NCBI RefSeq assembly: GCF_021347895.1
Contig: NC_067117.1
Coordinates: 33,300,067 to 33,364,066 of the forward strand
Direction of reading: 5' to 3'
DNA from: Acanthochromis polyacanthus
Taxonomy: Eukaryota; Chordata; Actinopteri; Pomacentridae
DNA length: 64,000 bases
Below, piece after piece: positions 47,975-58,571 of this stretch. Under the pieces are notes generated by a model. That model searched no databases. It had not been told where the DNA came from and saw only the letters and a list, made by a program, of their open reading frames with translations. The position numbers and the translations under genes are program-made. Within the stretch, counting starts at the first letter, position 1, and every line of letters begins with the position of its first letter.

Positions 47975-48184
47975 ATAACAATAGATGGTTGTATTTATAT
48001 AGCGCTTTACATGATACATTCACACACTGATGGCGGGAGCTGCCATGCAAGGCACTAACCACGACCCATCAGGAGCAATTAGAGGTTAGGTGTCTTGCTC
48101 ACCTCGACATAAGCATGACAGGCTGAGGGATCAAACCACAACCCTCCACTTGCGAGACAGCCACTCTACCCACTGAGCTATGCC
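47975..48184 (-). mobile_element. tRNA-derived SINE
   Basis: On the minus strand the head reads GGCATAGCTCAGTGGGTAGA (A box) and GGTTGTGGTTTGATCC (B box), followed by a body with aggtgtcttgctcacc-type words and ending tgtaaagcgctatataaat. No clear duplication was identified, and an (aac)n run adjoins the head. Confidence 0.7.
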
Positions 48185-48212
48185 AATAACAACAGCAACA
48201 ACAACAACTATA

Positions 48213-49273
48213 GACCCTTTAATGACCCACGTCACGAATGACATCACAGCTTTAGCTGGAGGCAAAAGAGGAGCCCGCGGCCGTGACCGAAAGGCGAAAG
48301 ACTGAGGGACTAGGCTCTATCAACTTTTCTAAAATATCGTCCTGCTGTGTTTTTGGATGCCAGAATAGGAGGAATGACATTGGCGAACGCAAATTAAAGT
48401 TTTATAGGATTCCACCGAACACTCGTGCTCAGAGGGAACGAAGTTGTGGTTAAATGCACTGAGGCGAAAAGACTGCACAGAGACGATCAGCTGCAGTCAA
48501 TTCCAGCCATTTTCAGTACAAAAAATCGCTAATAATCTATTTGTAAATAAAAAATATTGAATTCAATTCAATTCAGTTCAGCTTTATTCCAGACACTGGG
48601 TCCAAATACACACACCATAAGAACAAGGACACAACAAGACACAGAAAAAATACAATCAAAAACAATAACCCGTTAAATATGACGAGAAATACAGGGACGC
48701 GCATCGCGAGGTGCATTTCCTTGAAAACGACTGATGAGTGGATTATATACCGACTTCAAGACATGTTTTGGACAAAATAGTTTACTGGCTTGTTTCGTCT
48801 GGATGTCCAAGGTTGGATTATGGCCGTTTTTTGTGGAATATTTTCATCTGTGTGTAATAATGAACCCGGAAATGTGAGTCGCGCTGTGTGCGTTAAAGCC
48901 GTGTACAGAGAAAGGATGGATGGATATTCGTTGTTTGTTGGACAAATGTGTTTATATTACCTGCTGTGGTAATCACATCTGAAAGTGGTTTATACCGGCA
49001 GATTCATGAGAATCTAAGCTTTCCATCGGTGTATAGTGTTTGTATAATCGCGTTTGCAGCCTTCGGACATTCTTTAAATTCCTATGCAAATTAGTAAGTG
49101 TACCGCCGATGGTACACTTAAGTTTAAGGTGTTAAAAATGCTCGAGTTTGCGCTGCAAACTCCCAGCGCAAACTATATACTTCCAGTCCCGCTTGACTTC
49201 TCGCTCCGCTTTTGCCTCCAGCATAAGCCCCGCCCACAAAAACGTCACAATGTTTGTAAACAAATAAAGGGTC
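48213..49273. mobile_element. THAP-element relic with GACCCTTTA ends
   Basis: Inverted ends GACCCTTTA / TAAAGGGTC flanked by tata on both sides, with subterminal ggaggcaaaag mirrored as cttttgcctcc. A plus-strand THAP start reads SCCVFGCQNRRNDIGERK and FYRIPPNTRA, then is frameshifted before WLNALRRKDC. About 380 bp (48690-49070) is shared with the element at 4365. A LINE-tail-like (aattc)n piece is at about 48556-48700. Confidence 0.7.
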
Positions 49274-49290
49274 TATAATCATAATAATAA

Positions 49291-49321
<31 letters not shown>

Positions 49322-49629
49322 AAAAAGAAACATTACAATAAATTCTCCCTTAACCACAATAAAAAGGAATAGAGAAGGTAAATGATAATAAAATCATCCG
49401 TGTTCCTGATGCTGACATTAAAACATTATATTTACTTTATCGGAACGTTTCCTGAATGAAAATGTTCTGAAAAACCATTTGGAACATTTGAAAGAAATGC
49501 TTTCTTTAAAAACGTATTATTATTTGTCGGTATTGTTAGCAGATGTTGTGGGAACGTTCTCTACTAGTTTGCCTGTGCCTTGTTAGAACATCTTTAGTTT
49601 TCCCACCTTTAAGAAGAACATTCTGGGCA

Positions 49630-50190
49630 TAGGTGTCAGTTTAGGTGGGGACGGTGGGGATGTGTCCCCCCCACTTTTTGTCAGGGGTCATTTTGTCTCC
49701 AACACATTCAAATTCTTCACATGTAAGCCGTTGTAAACCCAGTTATTTTCAGTAGTATAGAAAATTCCGACGCTCATGAACGCACCATCCGCACAGACAT
49801 GCAGTACACCTTCGTGAGGTTAAAAAAACGTGCAGATGCTAAATTTGCGCCCGTGCCAAGTGGAAGCTCCGACCAGTGCAGGGGCAAAATTTCGCCCCGG
49901 GAGAATTAGTACTATAGCGGCCCACAGACCCCTCTACCCGTATGTACCGATAGCTCTATAGGTTGAGTGTCCGCCTTTGGTGTGGTGGTTGTGAGTTTGA
50001 GCCCAGCTTGTGGCATTTTGCCGCCGTTCTTCGACATTTTCTCAAAGTGCTGTCTTACCAACGACACGGAAGCATATGAGAAAAGAAGGCGTGCTGCACC
50101 AATGCTAACCTTTGATCTCAAGTAGAGGGCCACAAAATATCGTTCCACGGGCCGCAGTTGGCCCGCGAGTTTGAGACCCATGATTTAAAG

Positions 50191-50233
<43 letters not shown>

Positions 50234-50342
50234 TTATGACTGGAGCGGCCCAACAATAAAGCGGCCCACCGGGGATATCCCCGGTGTTCCTGATTACCCA
50301 GCACGCCACCCAGGGTGTGCATTTCCATCTGACAATGCCCCC

Positions 50343-50372
<30 letters not shown>
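49630..50372. repeat. Mixed repeat block: DNA-transposon and SINE pieces, (tta)n, (ca)n
   Basis: 49950-50010 has a degenerate tRNA-like head (gatagctctataggttgagt, gtggttgtgagtttgagccc). 50120-50180 matches a hAT end (cacgggccgcagttggcccg). (att)n lies at 50190-50233 and (ca)n at 50346-50372. No coding evidence. Confidence 0.55.
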
Positions 50373-50375
<3 letters not shown>

Positions 50376-50681
50376 TTAAAAACAAACTGACACCCTTGAT
50401 TCTGGGAAATAAAAGAAAACATTAGAAGAACTTTTTAGAAGGTTTTCTGGACAAAACAGCTCTAGTTGGGTCTGTAACTGATTGATTCAACTTAATATCT
50501 TGAGTTAATTGAATTTATTTTTTTGAGTTCAGTGAATTGAACTCAATTGGTCACAACTTAGAGCAGATTCTGAGCTGATGAACCACCAGAGTTGCAGTTA
50601 AATTGCATTTTTTGACACCAGAGGAACAGAAATGTGAATGAGGTGAAAATAATCAACAGGACGTTGTTTAGTTGGTGTAAA

Positions 50682-50687
50682 TTTATT
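50682..50687 (-). terminator. pth4: pth4 polyadenylation signal
   Basis: Minus-strand AATAAA 25 nt after the stop codon, giving a very short 3' UTR ending at about 50665. Confidence 0.65.
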
Positions 50688-50711
50688 GTACAAACAGGAA
50701 CATTGGTTGTC

Positions 50712-50994
50712 TCAATTCAGCTCCATGTTGCTGATCTCCGGGTTCTCCAGCCGGCTCAGGTACGGCTTAAAGAAGTCTCTGAGGAGGCTGCGGACCTGAC
50801 CGGGTTCAGAACCAGCTGGGACCAGAGCTGGATTCAGGGCCAAGTTCAGGACCTTGGAGGGTCCCAGAGCGGCCGAGCGAGTCTGAGCCGTGTGGAGACC
50901 CTCGATGGCGCTGGACAACCAGATCAGCCTCTTCAGACTCTGGATGTTTCTACCACGGTCATGCATCAGCTGGTGCTCAGTTACAGCTCGACGA
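50712..50994 (-). CDS. pth4: pth4 coding exon 2 (mature hormone)
   Basis: Acceptor tcctcctcctag follows the long pyrimidine tract. The exon opens T CGT CGA, giving the dibasic RR, then the mature peptide to ENPEISNMELN and TGA at 50714-50712. Confidence 0.88.
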
Positions 50995-51563
50995 CTAGGA
51001 GGAGGAGACAGAGGAGGAGGAGGAGGAGGAGGAGGAGGACGAGGAGACAGAGGAGGGGGAGGAGGAGACAGAGGAGGAGGAGGAGGAGAAGACAGAGGAG
51101 GGGGATGGGGAGGAGGAGACGAAGAAGAAGTTGAAGAAAAAGAAGATGAAGAAGGAAGAGGAGAAAGAGGATTAAGAAAAGGAGGGGGAGAAGGAGGAGA
51201 AGGAGAAAAAGACGAAGATGAAAAGGAGGAGGAAGAGGAGAAGGAGGAGAAGAAGGAGGAGAGGGAAAAGAAAATGAAGAAAGAAGAGGAAGAAGATGAA
51301 GGAGGAGAACAAGATTACACAGTTGAAATTCAGAGACTCACACTCAGATCAACGTGTTAAAACATTTTGCATTAAAGCTAAAATCAGCTGCTAACAGTAA
51401 TAGCAGAAACACAGAATAAAGAGGAATAAAGTAAAGGAGAATAAAGGAGAAAAAAGGAGAACAAACAGCAACCTCCTCACCCGTCGTTCTGACACCAGGC
51501 CGTTGAATAAACAAGAATCATGACAGCGAACCATCGCAGAGATCTGTTGGACGTCGGCATCAT
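50712..51563 (-). CDS. pth4: Parathyroid-hormone-family preprohormone, probably Pth4
   Basis: Two coding exons, 51481-51563 (83 nt) and 50712-50994 (283 nt), join as GG/T within a glycine codon and give 121 residues. Residues 1-24 form a signal peptide (MMPTSNRSLRWFAVMILVYS). QNDGRR is a short propeptide ending in a dibasic site, the usual intron position and cleavage pattern of the family. The mature 91-residue peptide begins AVTEHQLMHDRGRNIQSLKR and continues LIWLSSAIEGLHTAQTR. Residues 1-10 contain the receptor-activating V-x-E-x-Q-L-M-H and the W and L of the binding helix follow. Such peptides act on class B receptors in calcium, phosphate and bone control. The start resembles PTHrP (AVSEHQLLHD), but the long basic PTHrP tail is absent, so Pth4 is preferred; pthlh or a pth1 paralogue remains possible. 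Confidence 0.85.
50998..51330. repeat. (gga)n-type purine tract in the pth4 intron
   Basis: More than 300 nt of almost pure G and A on the plus strand (gaggaggaggagga, gaagaagaag, ggagaaagag). On the coding strand it is an uninterrupted pyrimidine tract that ends at the 3' splice site of the hormone exon. The basic open frames read from it are artefacts. Confidence 0.95.
51481..51563 (-). CDS. pth4: pth4 coding exon 1 (signal peptide)
   Basis: Acceptor ttctcctgcag lies directly before the ATG at 51563; a second ATG follows at 51560. The donor is GACGG/gtgagg. It encodes the signal peptide and QND plus two bases of glycine. Confidence 0.85.
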
Positions 51564-53144
51564 CTGCAGGAGAAACAGCCAGAAAGTGACATCAGGAGAT
51601 GATTCTGAAGAGAAAAACATTAAAAACTGCTTTTATTTTAATCAGTCTGTTTATGACATTTTATGCTGAAAGACACAAAAACATCAACAATAAAAAATAA
51701 CGTTGAAAATTTGCAGCTGTGATTCATCATAGATTAAATAAAGAATTAGGATTATTCTTTTTGACGCTGCATAGAAGAAACTGTTCAATTCAACTGTAAT
51801 ATTATTCATATATTTGTAAAATTACATATAATCAGTGACTCTGTTCTGTAATTTTACACCGATTTGTTGGTTAATAAGAGACATTTTGTAAATTATCAAA
51901 GTTCTCACAGCAAAATGTTCAATAAATGTGTTATAATATCTATAAGTATTGATAATCTCTTAAAATATATTTATCTTGTGACCTCCTCTGGCGTCATGAC
52001 CCACAGTTTTGAACCCTTTGAATGAAATTAATGATTTAATTATAAAAATATACAAAACATAAAACAGTACTGCAGCTGTTTGTCAATAAAACCTCCTTAG
52101 AATGCAGTTTTTAGCTGCTTTTCTTTTGTTTTACCATCACAAATAAAGGACTGGCAGCAGATATCATTATGAGGCGTTTCTGTGCGATGATAAATAAAAT
52201 ACATTTTAAAAAACAAGAGGAGAGCTGTTTTTTGATTCAAACTGCAAAAATGTTAAGTTCTTTTATTAATTTTTTTTGATGCAGACACCTAAAACTGTTT
52301 TATATTTTTAATTTTGAAACAAAGACAAAAGACAAAGCATTCTGTTGTTGTTGTATTGTTGTTGAATTATAAATAAACTACAGATTATCTGATAATAAAC
52401 AGATCCACTGATCAGCTGATCGATCAGATTGTTGAGTTCTAAAAGAAAAAATCGTCTCATACAGCCACTCGATCTTCTGTGTTCGATTGCAGCCATTTTA
52501 GTCGATTTAAATTGTAAAATAATCTGTAGATGTATTTGTTAAATGAGAAACATCTTGTACAATTACATATAAAGGGTTTTTCTCAGCATAAAATGATGAA
52601 TGAATGTTTTCATCGGAGCATAAACACTGGAAGCACTGTAATCTGTCAACATTCAGTTTTTATCATCATTTATATCATTAAAGATTAAATATCTTAATAT
52701 TACAGGAATGTCACACAAACATCTTCGATTAAACAGTAAAATAAACATTATCAGGTCAAAATGAAGGCTAAAAAACGTACTTTTAATATGGAAAAATATT
52801 GTGTTTTTATGCTATTTTACAGTCTTTTCTAGTCATCCAGTTGTTGGAATATTATTGATATTTTTAAACGTTTTTGTTTTTATAATTTTCACAGAGGTCG
52901 GACTGGAAACTTGGAAAATGCTCAGATATTTCATTAAATTTGTCATTATTCAGAATTTTAGAAAAGTCCAATGTGGACTTTCTTCAAATATAAACACACA
53001 TCAGTTAAACTTCAACTGGAAAAGTTTGTCTTTTTGAACTGCTGAACATAAATGATCACATTTACAGGAAGTTCAAACAAAACAAAACTAAAAAAACTTC
53101 AGCAAACACTCAGAGCGTCGTTAAGAATTTAAAAAAGCACTCAC
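51564..53144. other. pth4: pth4 intron 1
   Basis: AT-rich, no coding segment or clear transposon recognised. Confidence 0.5.
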
Positions 53145-53190
53145 AGTGTCCCTGGTGTTCCTGCAGCTCCTCTGAAGATCAGAAACTAAA
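53145..53190 (-). promoter_or_regulatory. pth4: pth4 5' UTR exon (approximate)
   Basis: Donor GGGACACT/gtgagtgc at 53144. The upstream limit is placed about 30 nt after the TATA box. No ATG joins the coding frame here, so the exon is untranslated. Confidence 0.6.
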
Positions 53191-53216
53191 CTGACTTCAG
53201 ACTCAACCTGCAAACC

Positions 53217-53223
53217 TTTTATA
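53217..53223 (-). promoter_or_regulatory. pth4: TATA box of pth4
   Basis: TATAAAA on the minus strand (gaaggtataaaaggtttg). It lies 72 nt upstream of the donor of the presumed first exon. A (ca)n/(cg)-rich microsatellite at 53230-53287 begins just upstream of it. Confidence 0.7.
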
Positions 53224-53229
53224 CCTTCA

Positions 53230-53287
53230 GCACACACACGCACACGCACACGCACACGCACGCGCGCGCACGCGCACACGCACACCT
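53230..53287. repeat. (ca)n/(gcac)n alternating purine-pyrimidine tract
   Basis: cacacacacgcacacgcaca and cgcgcgcgcacgcgcacacg: a mixed CA/CG dinucleotide repeat, a sequence type prone to Z-DNA, immediately upstream of the pth4 TATA box. Confidence 0.9.
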
Positions 53288-54630
53288 CCCACTCCTCAAC
53301 AGAAACGTCAGCGCTGACTGGTGATCTCTGGGTCTTTACAGAGTCTGTTTTCTAAAGGATCAGATTCAGCTGAAGGATTATTTTTCTGCCTTCAGAGGAA
53401 CGTTGAGGCTGATTGGTTCCACCAAGATGAAGATCCTCAGCGATGAGTCAGAAGAACCGCAGAACGTCAGCAAACCGTCTGCATGCTCAAACTTCTCTGG
53501 TTGAGATGTTTGAAGGCTGGAGAACAACAACCAGCTAATCAACCAACCAACGGTCTCCACAGCGCCGCCACAGACAGCATCACTCATCCGGTCGCCCTGA
53601 CAACCACCTCCAGGACCGGTTTCCATCGCTGAGAAATGTAGCAGAGATGTAGACCTTTAAACGATGGAGCTGGGAGAACGTTTACGTTTTTTTTTTATTG
53701 CTAACATGCATTGGTCGAAACTGAAGTCACACGTTCAAAACTCTTAACAGTCTGCAAAACAGCAGTCCATGTGGACTGAACTGTGAATCACTTTCCATTG
53801 CTTTCACACAAAATGCATTCAGTGACCACAGTCACCAAAATTCATGAACTCTTTTCTCAGTTTCTAGTTCACCACCTGCAGAACACTAGACTTTTACAGC
53901 ACATTTTTCAAATGCAAACACACTTTGTTCAAAACAATTAAAACCACAATAAAAACAGAATGATGGGGGGGGGGGGGGGGGGGGGGGGCACAGGGAACTT
54001 CTGCTGCAGCCACATTGAAATCTATTGAAAATAATTTCAAAATATTGAAAATTAAAATAAATGAAAACATTATGTAATTACACACAGCTGAGTGTAGTTG
54101 TCAGCTAAAAACCCGATTCAGGTGATCTGTGTTTGGCCTCATCAGAAACCATGTAGAAGGAGACACTCAAAAAGGTTCTACCCACAATGCATCTCCAGAG
54201 AAGACGTAAGATGTGACGTGGATGAAAACATGAGTCCAAATGCAGACAACAGGAGGTGAATGTTACAGTATACATGTTGTTGGTTTTTGAATTTTATCTC
54301 TTGATTTCTATTCTGCCCCCTGAATTCTGAGATTCTGCATTTTTTTTGTTTACAGTAAAGTTTCTGTTTTTTGTAAGGTCCCAAAGTACCGATGCAAAGG
54401 CACAGAGAAAATACGTCAATGTTGTTGAAGTAAACTGCTGCATTCCCGATTCATTCTCGTTGCAATATATCACAATAATTTAGAAAACTCAAAGTGCAAA
54501 GATCTTATTTTATAATAAAATACTGATTTATCTAAAAAGAAATCATTCAAACTTGAAAGATCTCAATTAATTTCATGTAATCCTCTCTGTTGTTAGTATT
54601 TTGCAGTTCAGTGTGCTCAGAGTCATAGGC
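53288..54630. other. pth4 upstream region with a 24-nt G run
   Basis: No gene recognised. An uninterrupted run of 24 G lies at 53965-53988. Frames on either strand show no domain. Confidence 0.5.
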
Positions 54631-55235
54631 GTCAGTGCGAGCTAACTAGTTTGAAATTCTCACTACTGTCAGCTAACCATTCCTGCTAATTTAAAATTAA
54701 TTTTTAGTCATGAATTGAAACATCAGTGATAATAAAGTAATTAATTTTGTCCAGCTGACTTTGGGTTAAGCTAATATTCTTTATGTCGTATTAGCTTGCT
54801 GTAGCACTCATTAGCTAACTGGCTTCATGCTAAGCTAACAATGTTTTGTTGTATTAGCTTGCTGTACCGTTAGCTCACTAGGTTAAACTCCTCACTACTG
54901 TCAGCTATCTGTTCCTGCTAATTTGAAGTCATGATTTTAAATGTCAATGATATTAAAGCAATTATTTTTGTCCTAGCTGACTTTAGGTTAGGCTAATATT
55001 TTTATGCTATACTAGCATGCTGTAGCACTAAGTAGCTAGGTGACTTCATGTTAAATTAATATTTTTTATGCTACATTGGCTCATTCTGTGCCACTGTCAG
55101 CTAAACATTGTTGCTAGTTTGACATTAATTTCATGTAATGAAAATATCAAATATGAATGATAATAAAGTGAAGCTAATGTTGTTGCTGTGCTACATTAGC
55201 TTACTTTATCAGTAGCTCGCTAGCTGATTACAATC
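54630..55235. repeat. ttagctaa-rich minisatellite, long degenerate units
   Basis: Three diverged units contain ctcactactgtcagctaacc, then ttcctgctaatttaaaatta, aatgataataaagtaatt, ttttgtccagctgactttgg and attagcttgctgtagcac, starting near 54658, 54888 and 55090 (spacing about 200-230). Confidence 0.7.
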
Positions 55236-55366
55236 TGCAGGTAATGTTAGAGAGTGTTGTGGGAACGTTTCATGTTACCTGGGAAAAGGTATTAAATGTG
55301 TTGTGAGCAGAGGTGTCACGAGGTTTTAAGGACGGGGGGGCTTAGCCCCCAGGAGATGCACAGGAT

Positions 55367-55920
55367 TAGCCTAGGGCTCCGCGCTAGACAACCCACGGCA
55401 ACGAATTTAATTCTCTGCCAGGGTGGGTCTAGTTACCCTCCATAAGGCTCGAGGTTGGATGCTCCTAAAACTGGCCGGACGAATCACCATGAAGTGTAGA
55501 GTCAGAAGGTGGGCGTAACTAAGTGATGACAGAAACAACCGGCGCACAATAAACAGTTATCTTTTGACTCGGCTTTGGCCACAGCCCTTAAAGATTTGAA
55601 GCTAAAATTCAACTTGAAAGATAAACAGAGGACGGCACTGAAGTGTTTCATTGAGAAGAAAGACGTATTTGGACTTATGCCGACGGGATATGGCAAATCC
55701 TTAATATACCAGTTGGCTCTGCTGGTTGGGAAGCTAATGGGACTTAGCCACAATCCGGCGCTCTCGGAACTACGTCAGCCTATTCGTTGCACTGATTGGT
55801 TGTATACCTACCCAATTGCTGCAGAGTGATTTGAAAGACAACCTTTTAGCCCGCCTCCCTCCCTGTCGAACGTTCCTAGACCCTTATGTCTTAAGAGCTG
55901 GGTCTAGCGCGGCTAGGCTA
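55367..55920. mobile_element. TAGCCTAG-ended element, copy 2, with RecQ-like fragment
   Basis: Begins TAGCCTAGGGCTCCGCGCTA and ends TCTAGCGCGGCTAGGCTA. Flanks gcacaggat (55358-55366) and gcacagtat (55921-55929), 8 of 9 identical. It shares its right 150 bp and a 110-bp internal part with copy 1 at 11510. Confidence 0.8.
55573..55750 (+). pseudogene. RecQ-family helicase fragment
   Basis: The frame starting near 55575 reads LKDLKLKFNLKDKQRTALKC, FIEKKDVFGLMPTGYGKSLI, YQLALLVGK. The first part is the motif 0 region (F-x-L-K-x-x-Q-x-x-A-L) and MPTGYGKSLIYQ is the Walker A motif I of RecQ helicases. It is cut off after motif I. RecQ unwinds DNA 3' to 5'; this piece cannot. Confidence 0.7.
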
Positions 55921-57201
55921 GCACAGTATGTGAGCGAACATTTAATTTTACAGCTAACAAAAACTGAGAAATTGCTTTTCCACATTAAGTTTTAGATTTA
56001 TTCAGAGATACTTTACTGTGTAAATGTTTTACACCACAGTGGCCATGACTTTTGCTCACAACACAATAACTCAGAGCTGCCAAGTTGTGACCAGACCTCA
56101 GAGTGAGATTTGTGCAGGATGCTGATGGGGGGTCTGGGGGTCCTCCCCCAGAAAATTTTGAAAATTACTGATCCTATTTCCTGCATTCTGGTATATTTTA
56201 TGAGCATTTTGTTAAAATGTTATTATAGAGGGATAATAAAAAAACAACATTGAGCTAAAAAAAAGGCAAAACAAAACAACTGCAACGGCAGGCAGTATTG
56301 AAAATGGTTCTTCATGTAAAATATGGATGAAAGTTCTGTGGCTGGATGAGCACAACACATTTCAGCATTTTCCATAAATATCTGCTTAACTGAAATAACT
56401 CCAGCAACCACTTGTAACATTTGTCTTGGAGGATTCTAATGCACAACAGCTTCAATTTGACCACATCAGCAACTAAACCATAAAAAGTGCTTAAGCAAAA
56501 GGACTGAACAGAATTACAATCAGACACTAAACTCTGTCTCACAGGAGCAGGGTGACATGGACTAAACCCAGAACTAAATGAATGAATAACTTATTAACGA
56601 GGCCCAAAAATAAATAATAAAGACTGTCAACTCAGAATAAATGGCACAGTTGTAAACAGGAACAGGAAAAGAACAGGGGAAAATGAATTTTTGTGAGCCA
56701 TGTTGTACTCCCTGATGGCCTTTTTTGAAGCCTTGATGATCTCTGGGGTGGGTTCCCATTTATTGCATGGCTCCAAACCAGCCATTTTAATAGTCATAAT
56801 AGAGGAGAGTGTTCCCTCTAGAGCCACAGTGTTCCTGGTCTTAGTGTTCTTCAGTCCAACCAGTGAAAACAGAGTCATATTAGGTCCAAAACTAGCAAAA
56901 TTATTTATTTATTACGTATTTTTGGCTTATATATATCTCTCTCTTGGCTATCTCCACTTTCCAATCATTACTCTCCTAAATTAAAGCTCAAGTTAAATAA
57001 GTCTTATATGGTGCACCTGGACTAAAATGTTTCATATTTCATATTCATATCAAGTTCCATAAAAATCCAAGACTGTCTGCATCACAAATGACTCTCTCCT
57101 GTAAAATCCTTTAGACTCACCTTTCCAGTAGAGGTTTCTCCCCTCTCACTGTCTCTGCTCCTCTGCCCTGACTCCTACAGGTCAATAGGGGTGGTGGAGT
57201 G

Positions 57202-57239
<38 letters not shown>

Positions 57240-57797
57240 CATAATCATACGTGAATGAGCTCAGCTCCTGTTTTACTGTGTGTATCTGATGCTGGAGCTG
57301 ATGCTCCAGAAGGAAGTCACCCCAAAGATAGTATATGGTTAAAAAAAAAAAAAAAAGAGTGCACACCTAACTCTATGAACAACCAGAACCTTCACAGTGC
57401 ATTTCAGACTAACTAGCTAGCTAAGTAGAAGCGTTCTTTTGGAGCTGAAATGTAACTTTTGACCGCAGAACAACAAAGGTAAGACGTGCTCCATATGAAC
57501 AAGTGGAATGGACTGGATAACGACGCACTGACTCAGACTCTCTACCTTCCACTATGAAGTGAAGAGAAACTAAGATTTATGATCGTATCTAAGTTAAAAA
57601 TGACTGGTTATGTGATTATGTATTTAAACTCATATTCTGGTCACTTTTGGCACTTTTTTTGTAAAACAACAACAACAACAACAACAACAACTTTTTAAAA
57701 AAATAAATGAACATAAAATTATTTAGGGGGGCTTAAGAATATTTTAGGGGGGCTGAAGCCCCCGTAAAATAGGCCTAGTGACGCCACTGGTTGTGAG

Positions 57798-58571
57798 TAA
57801 TAATAAACCTCAATAAGTCGTGTACTATCATGTTCCTGGAAGATGTTTGTCATTTGTTAAGGGAACACATTGTAGAACGTTCTTCTATTAAATGTTCTAT
57901 ATGTCTTATAAAACATTTTCCAGATGTTATCGAGGTCACAGATGACATAAAGTTGTTTATAAGGAGTCATCAGTCACGGTCCAGAGAAAAGTTCGCTGAA
58001 AATTTCACAAAATGTGGTAAAAAACATTTATTTCCTTTTTAATTATTTCAGATTAAGTTAATCACACATTTATTTCAGCTCATGACTCATTCTAGTCTCC
58101 ACCGATTAGTTTGTATTTACGTCGGATAAAAGTGGATCAAAGTGTGTGAAAAAAAAATCAGAAACTAAATCCTGTATCCTGGAGTATTCAGTGTGTGTGT
58201 AAATATATGGATTACATTATAGTATATTATACTATTAAATATCCCAAAAACGAGCTTTAAAGTGGCCGAGACCAGAAAACATCTGGAATATAAACCGGGT
58301 GAGGCCTTTTTAACCACAGCTAGTTTGAAGCTAGTTTAGTTCTCACGTCTGATTACATGAAACCAAAGGCAGGTTCAGGTTGTTTTAATGAAGAGTATTT
58401 TGCTGTAAAAGCTGAATCAGCAGATTTCCTCGTGCTGCTCATAACGTCTTTGATTTGTGAAGGCATAATTTCAAGTCTGAGTTCTTTTGTTACAGAGAAA
58501 AGGTAAAAATTCTAATTATCTGAGCCGTGATAATAAAAGTCTTGGTATTTATTAACACTAAAGCACAATTT
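57798..58571. other. Intergenic, gaacgttc-type dispersed repeat
   Basis: 57830-57920 has the gttcctggaagatgt and gtagaacgttcttc words shared with 46100-46600 and 49430-49560. Nothing else recognised. Confidence 0.4.

Larger units (their letters stand above)
55308..57789. mobile_element. hAT transposon with 8-bp duplication, holding a nested element
   Basis: Ends cagaggtgtcacgagg and ggcctagtgacgccactg. Perfect duplication gttgtgag at 55300-55307 and 57790-57797. The subterminal ggggggcttagcccccaggag is mirrored by gggggctgaagcccccgtaa. A minus-strand relic at about 56660-56878 reads NTVALEGTLSSIMTIKM and CNKWEPTPEIIKASKKA, similar to the C-terminal region of hAT transposases. The nested insertion is 55367-55920. 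(att)n at 57201-57237 and (caa)n at 57666-57690 lie inside. Confidence 0.85.

Noticed and set aside
48120..48184. A tRNA gene on the minus strand
   Set aside because: The A- and B-box-like parts belong to a SINE head; no full cloverleaf with paired acceptor stem is visible.
50634..51360. Long arginine-rich or glutamate-rich open frames on the plus strand
   Set aside because: They read the purine tract in the pth4 intron; the other strand has a spliced hormone gene in this place.
50712..51563. PTHrP (pthlh) as the name of the hormone gene
   Set aside because: The mature start is PTHrP-like, but the long lysine/arginine-rich tail of PTHrP is missing; pth4 fits better, though phylogeny is needed to settle it.
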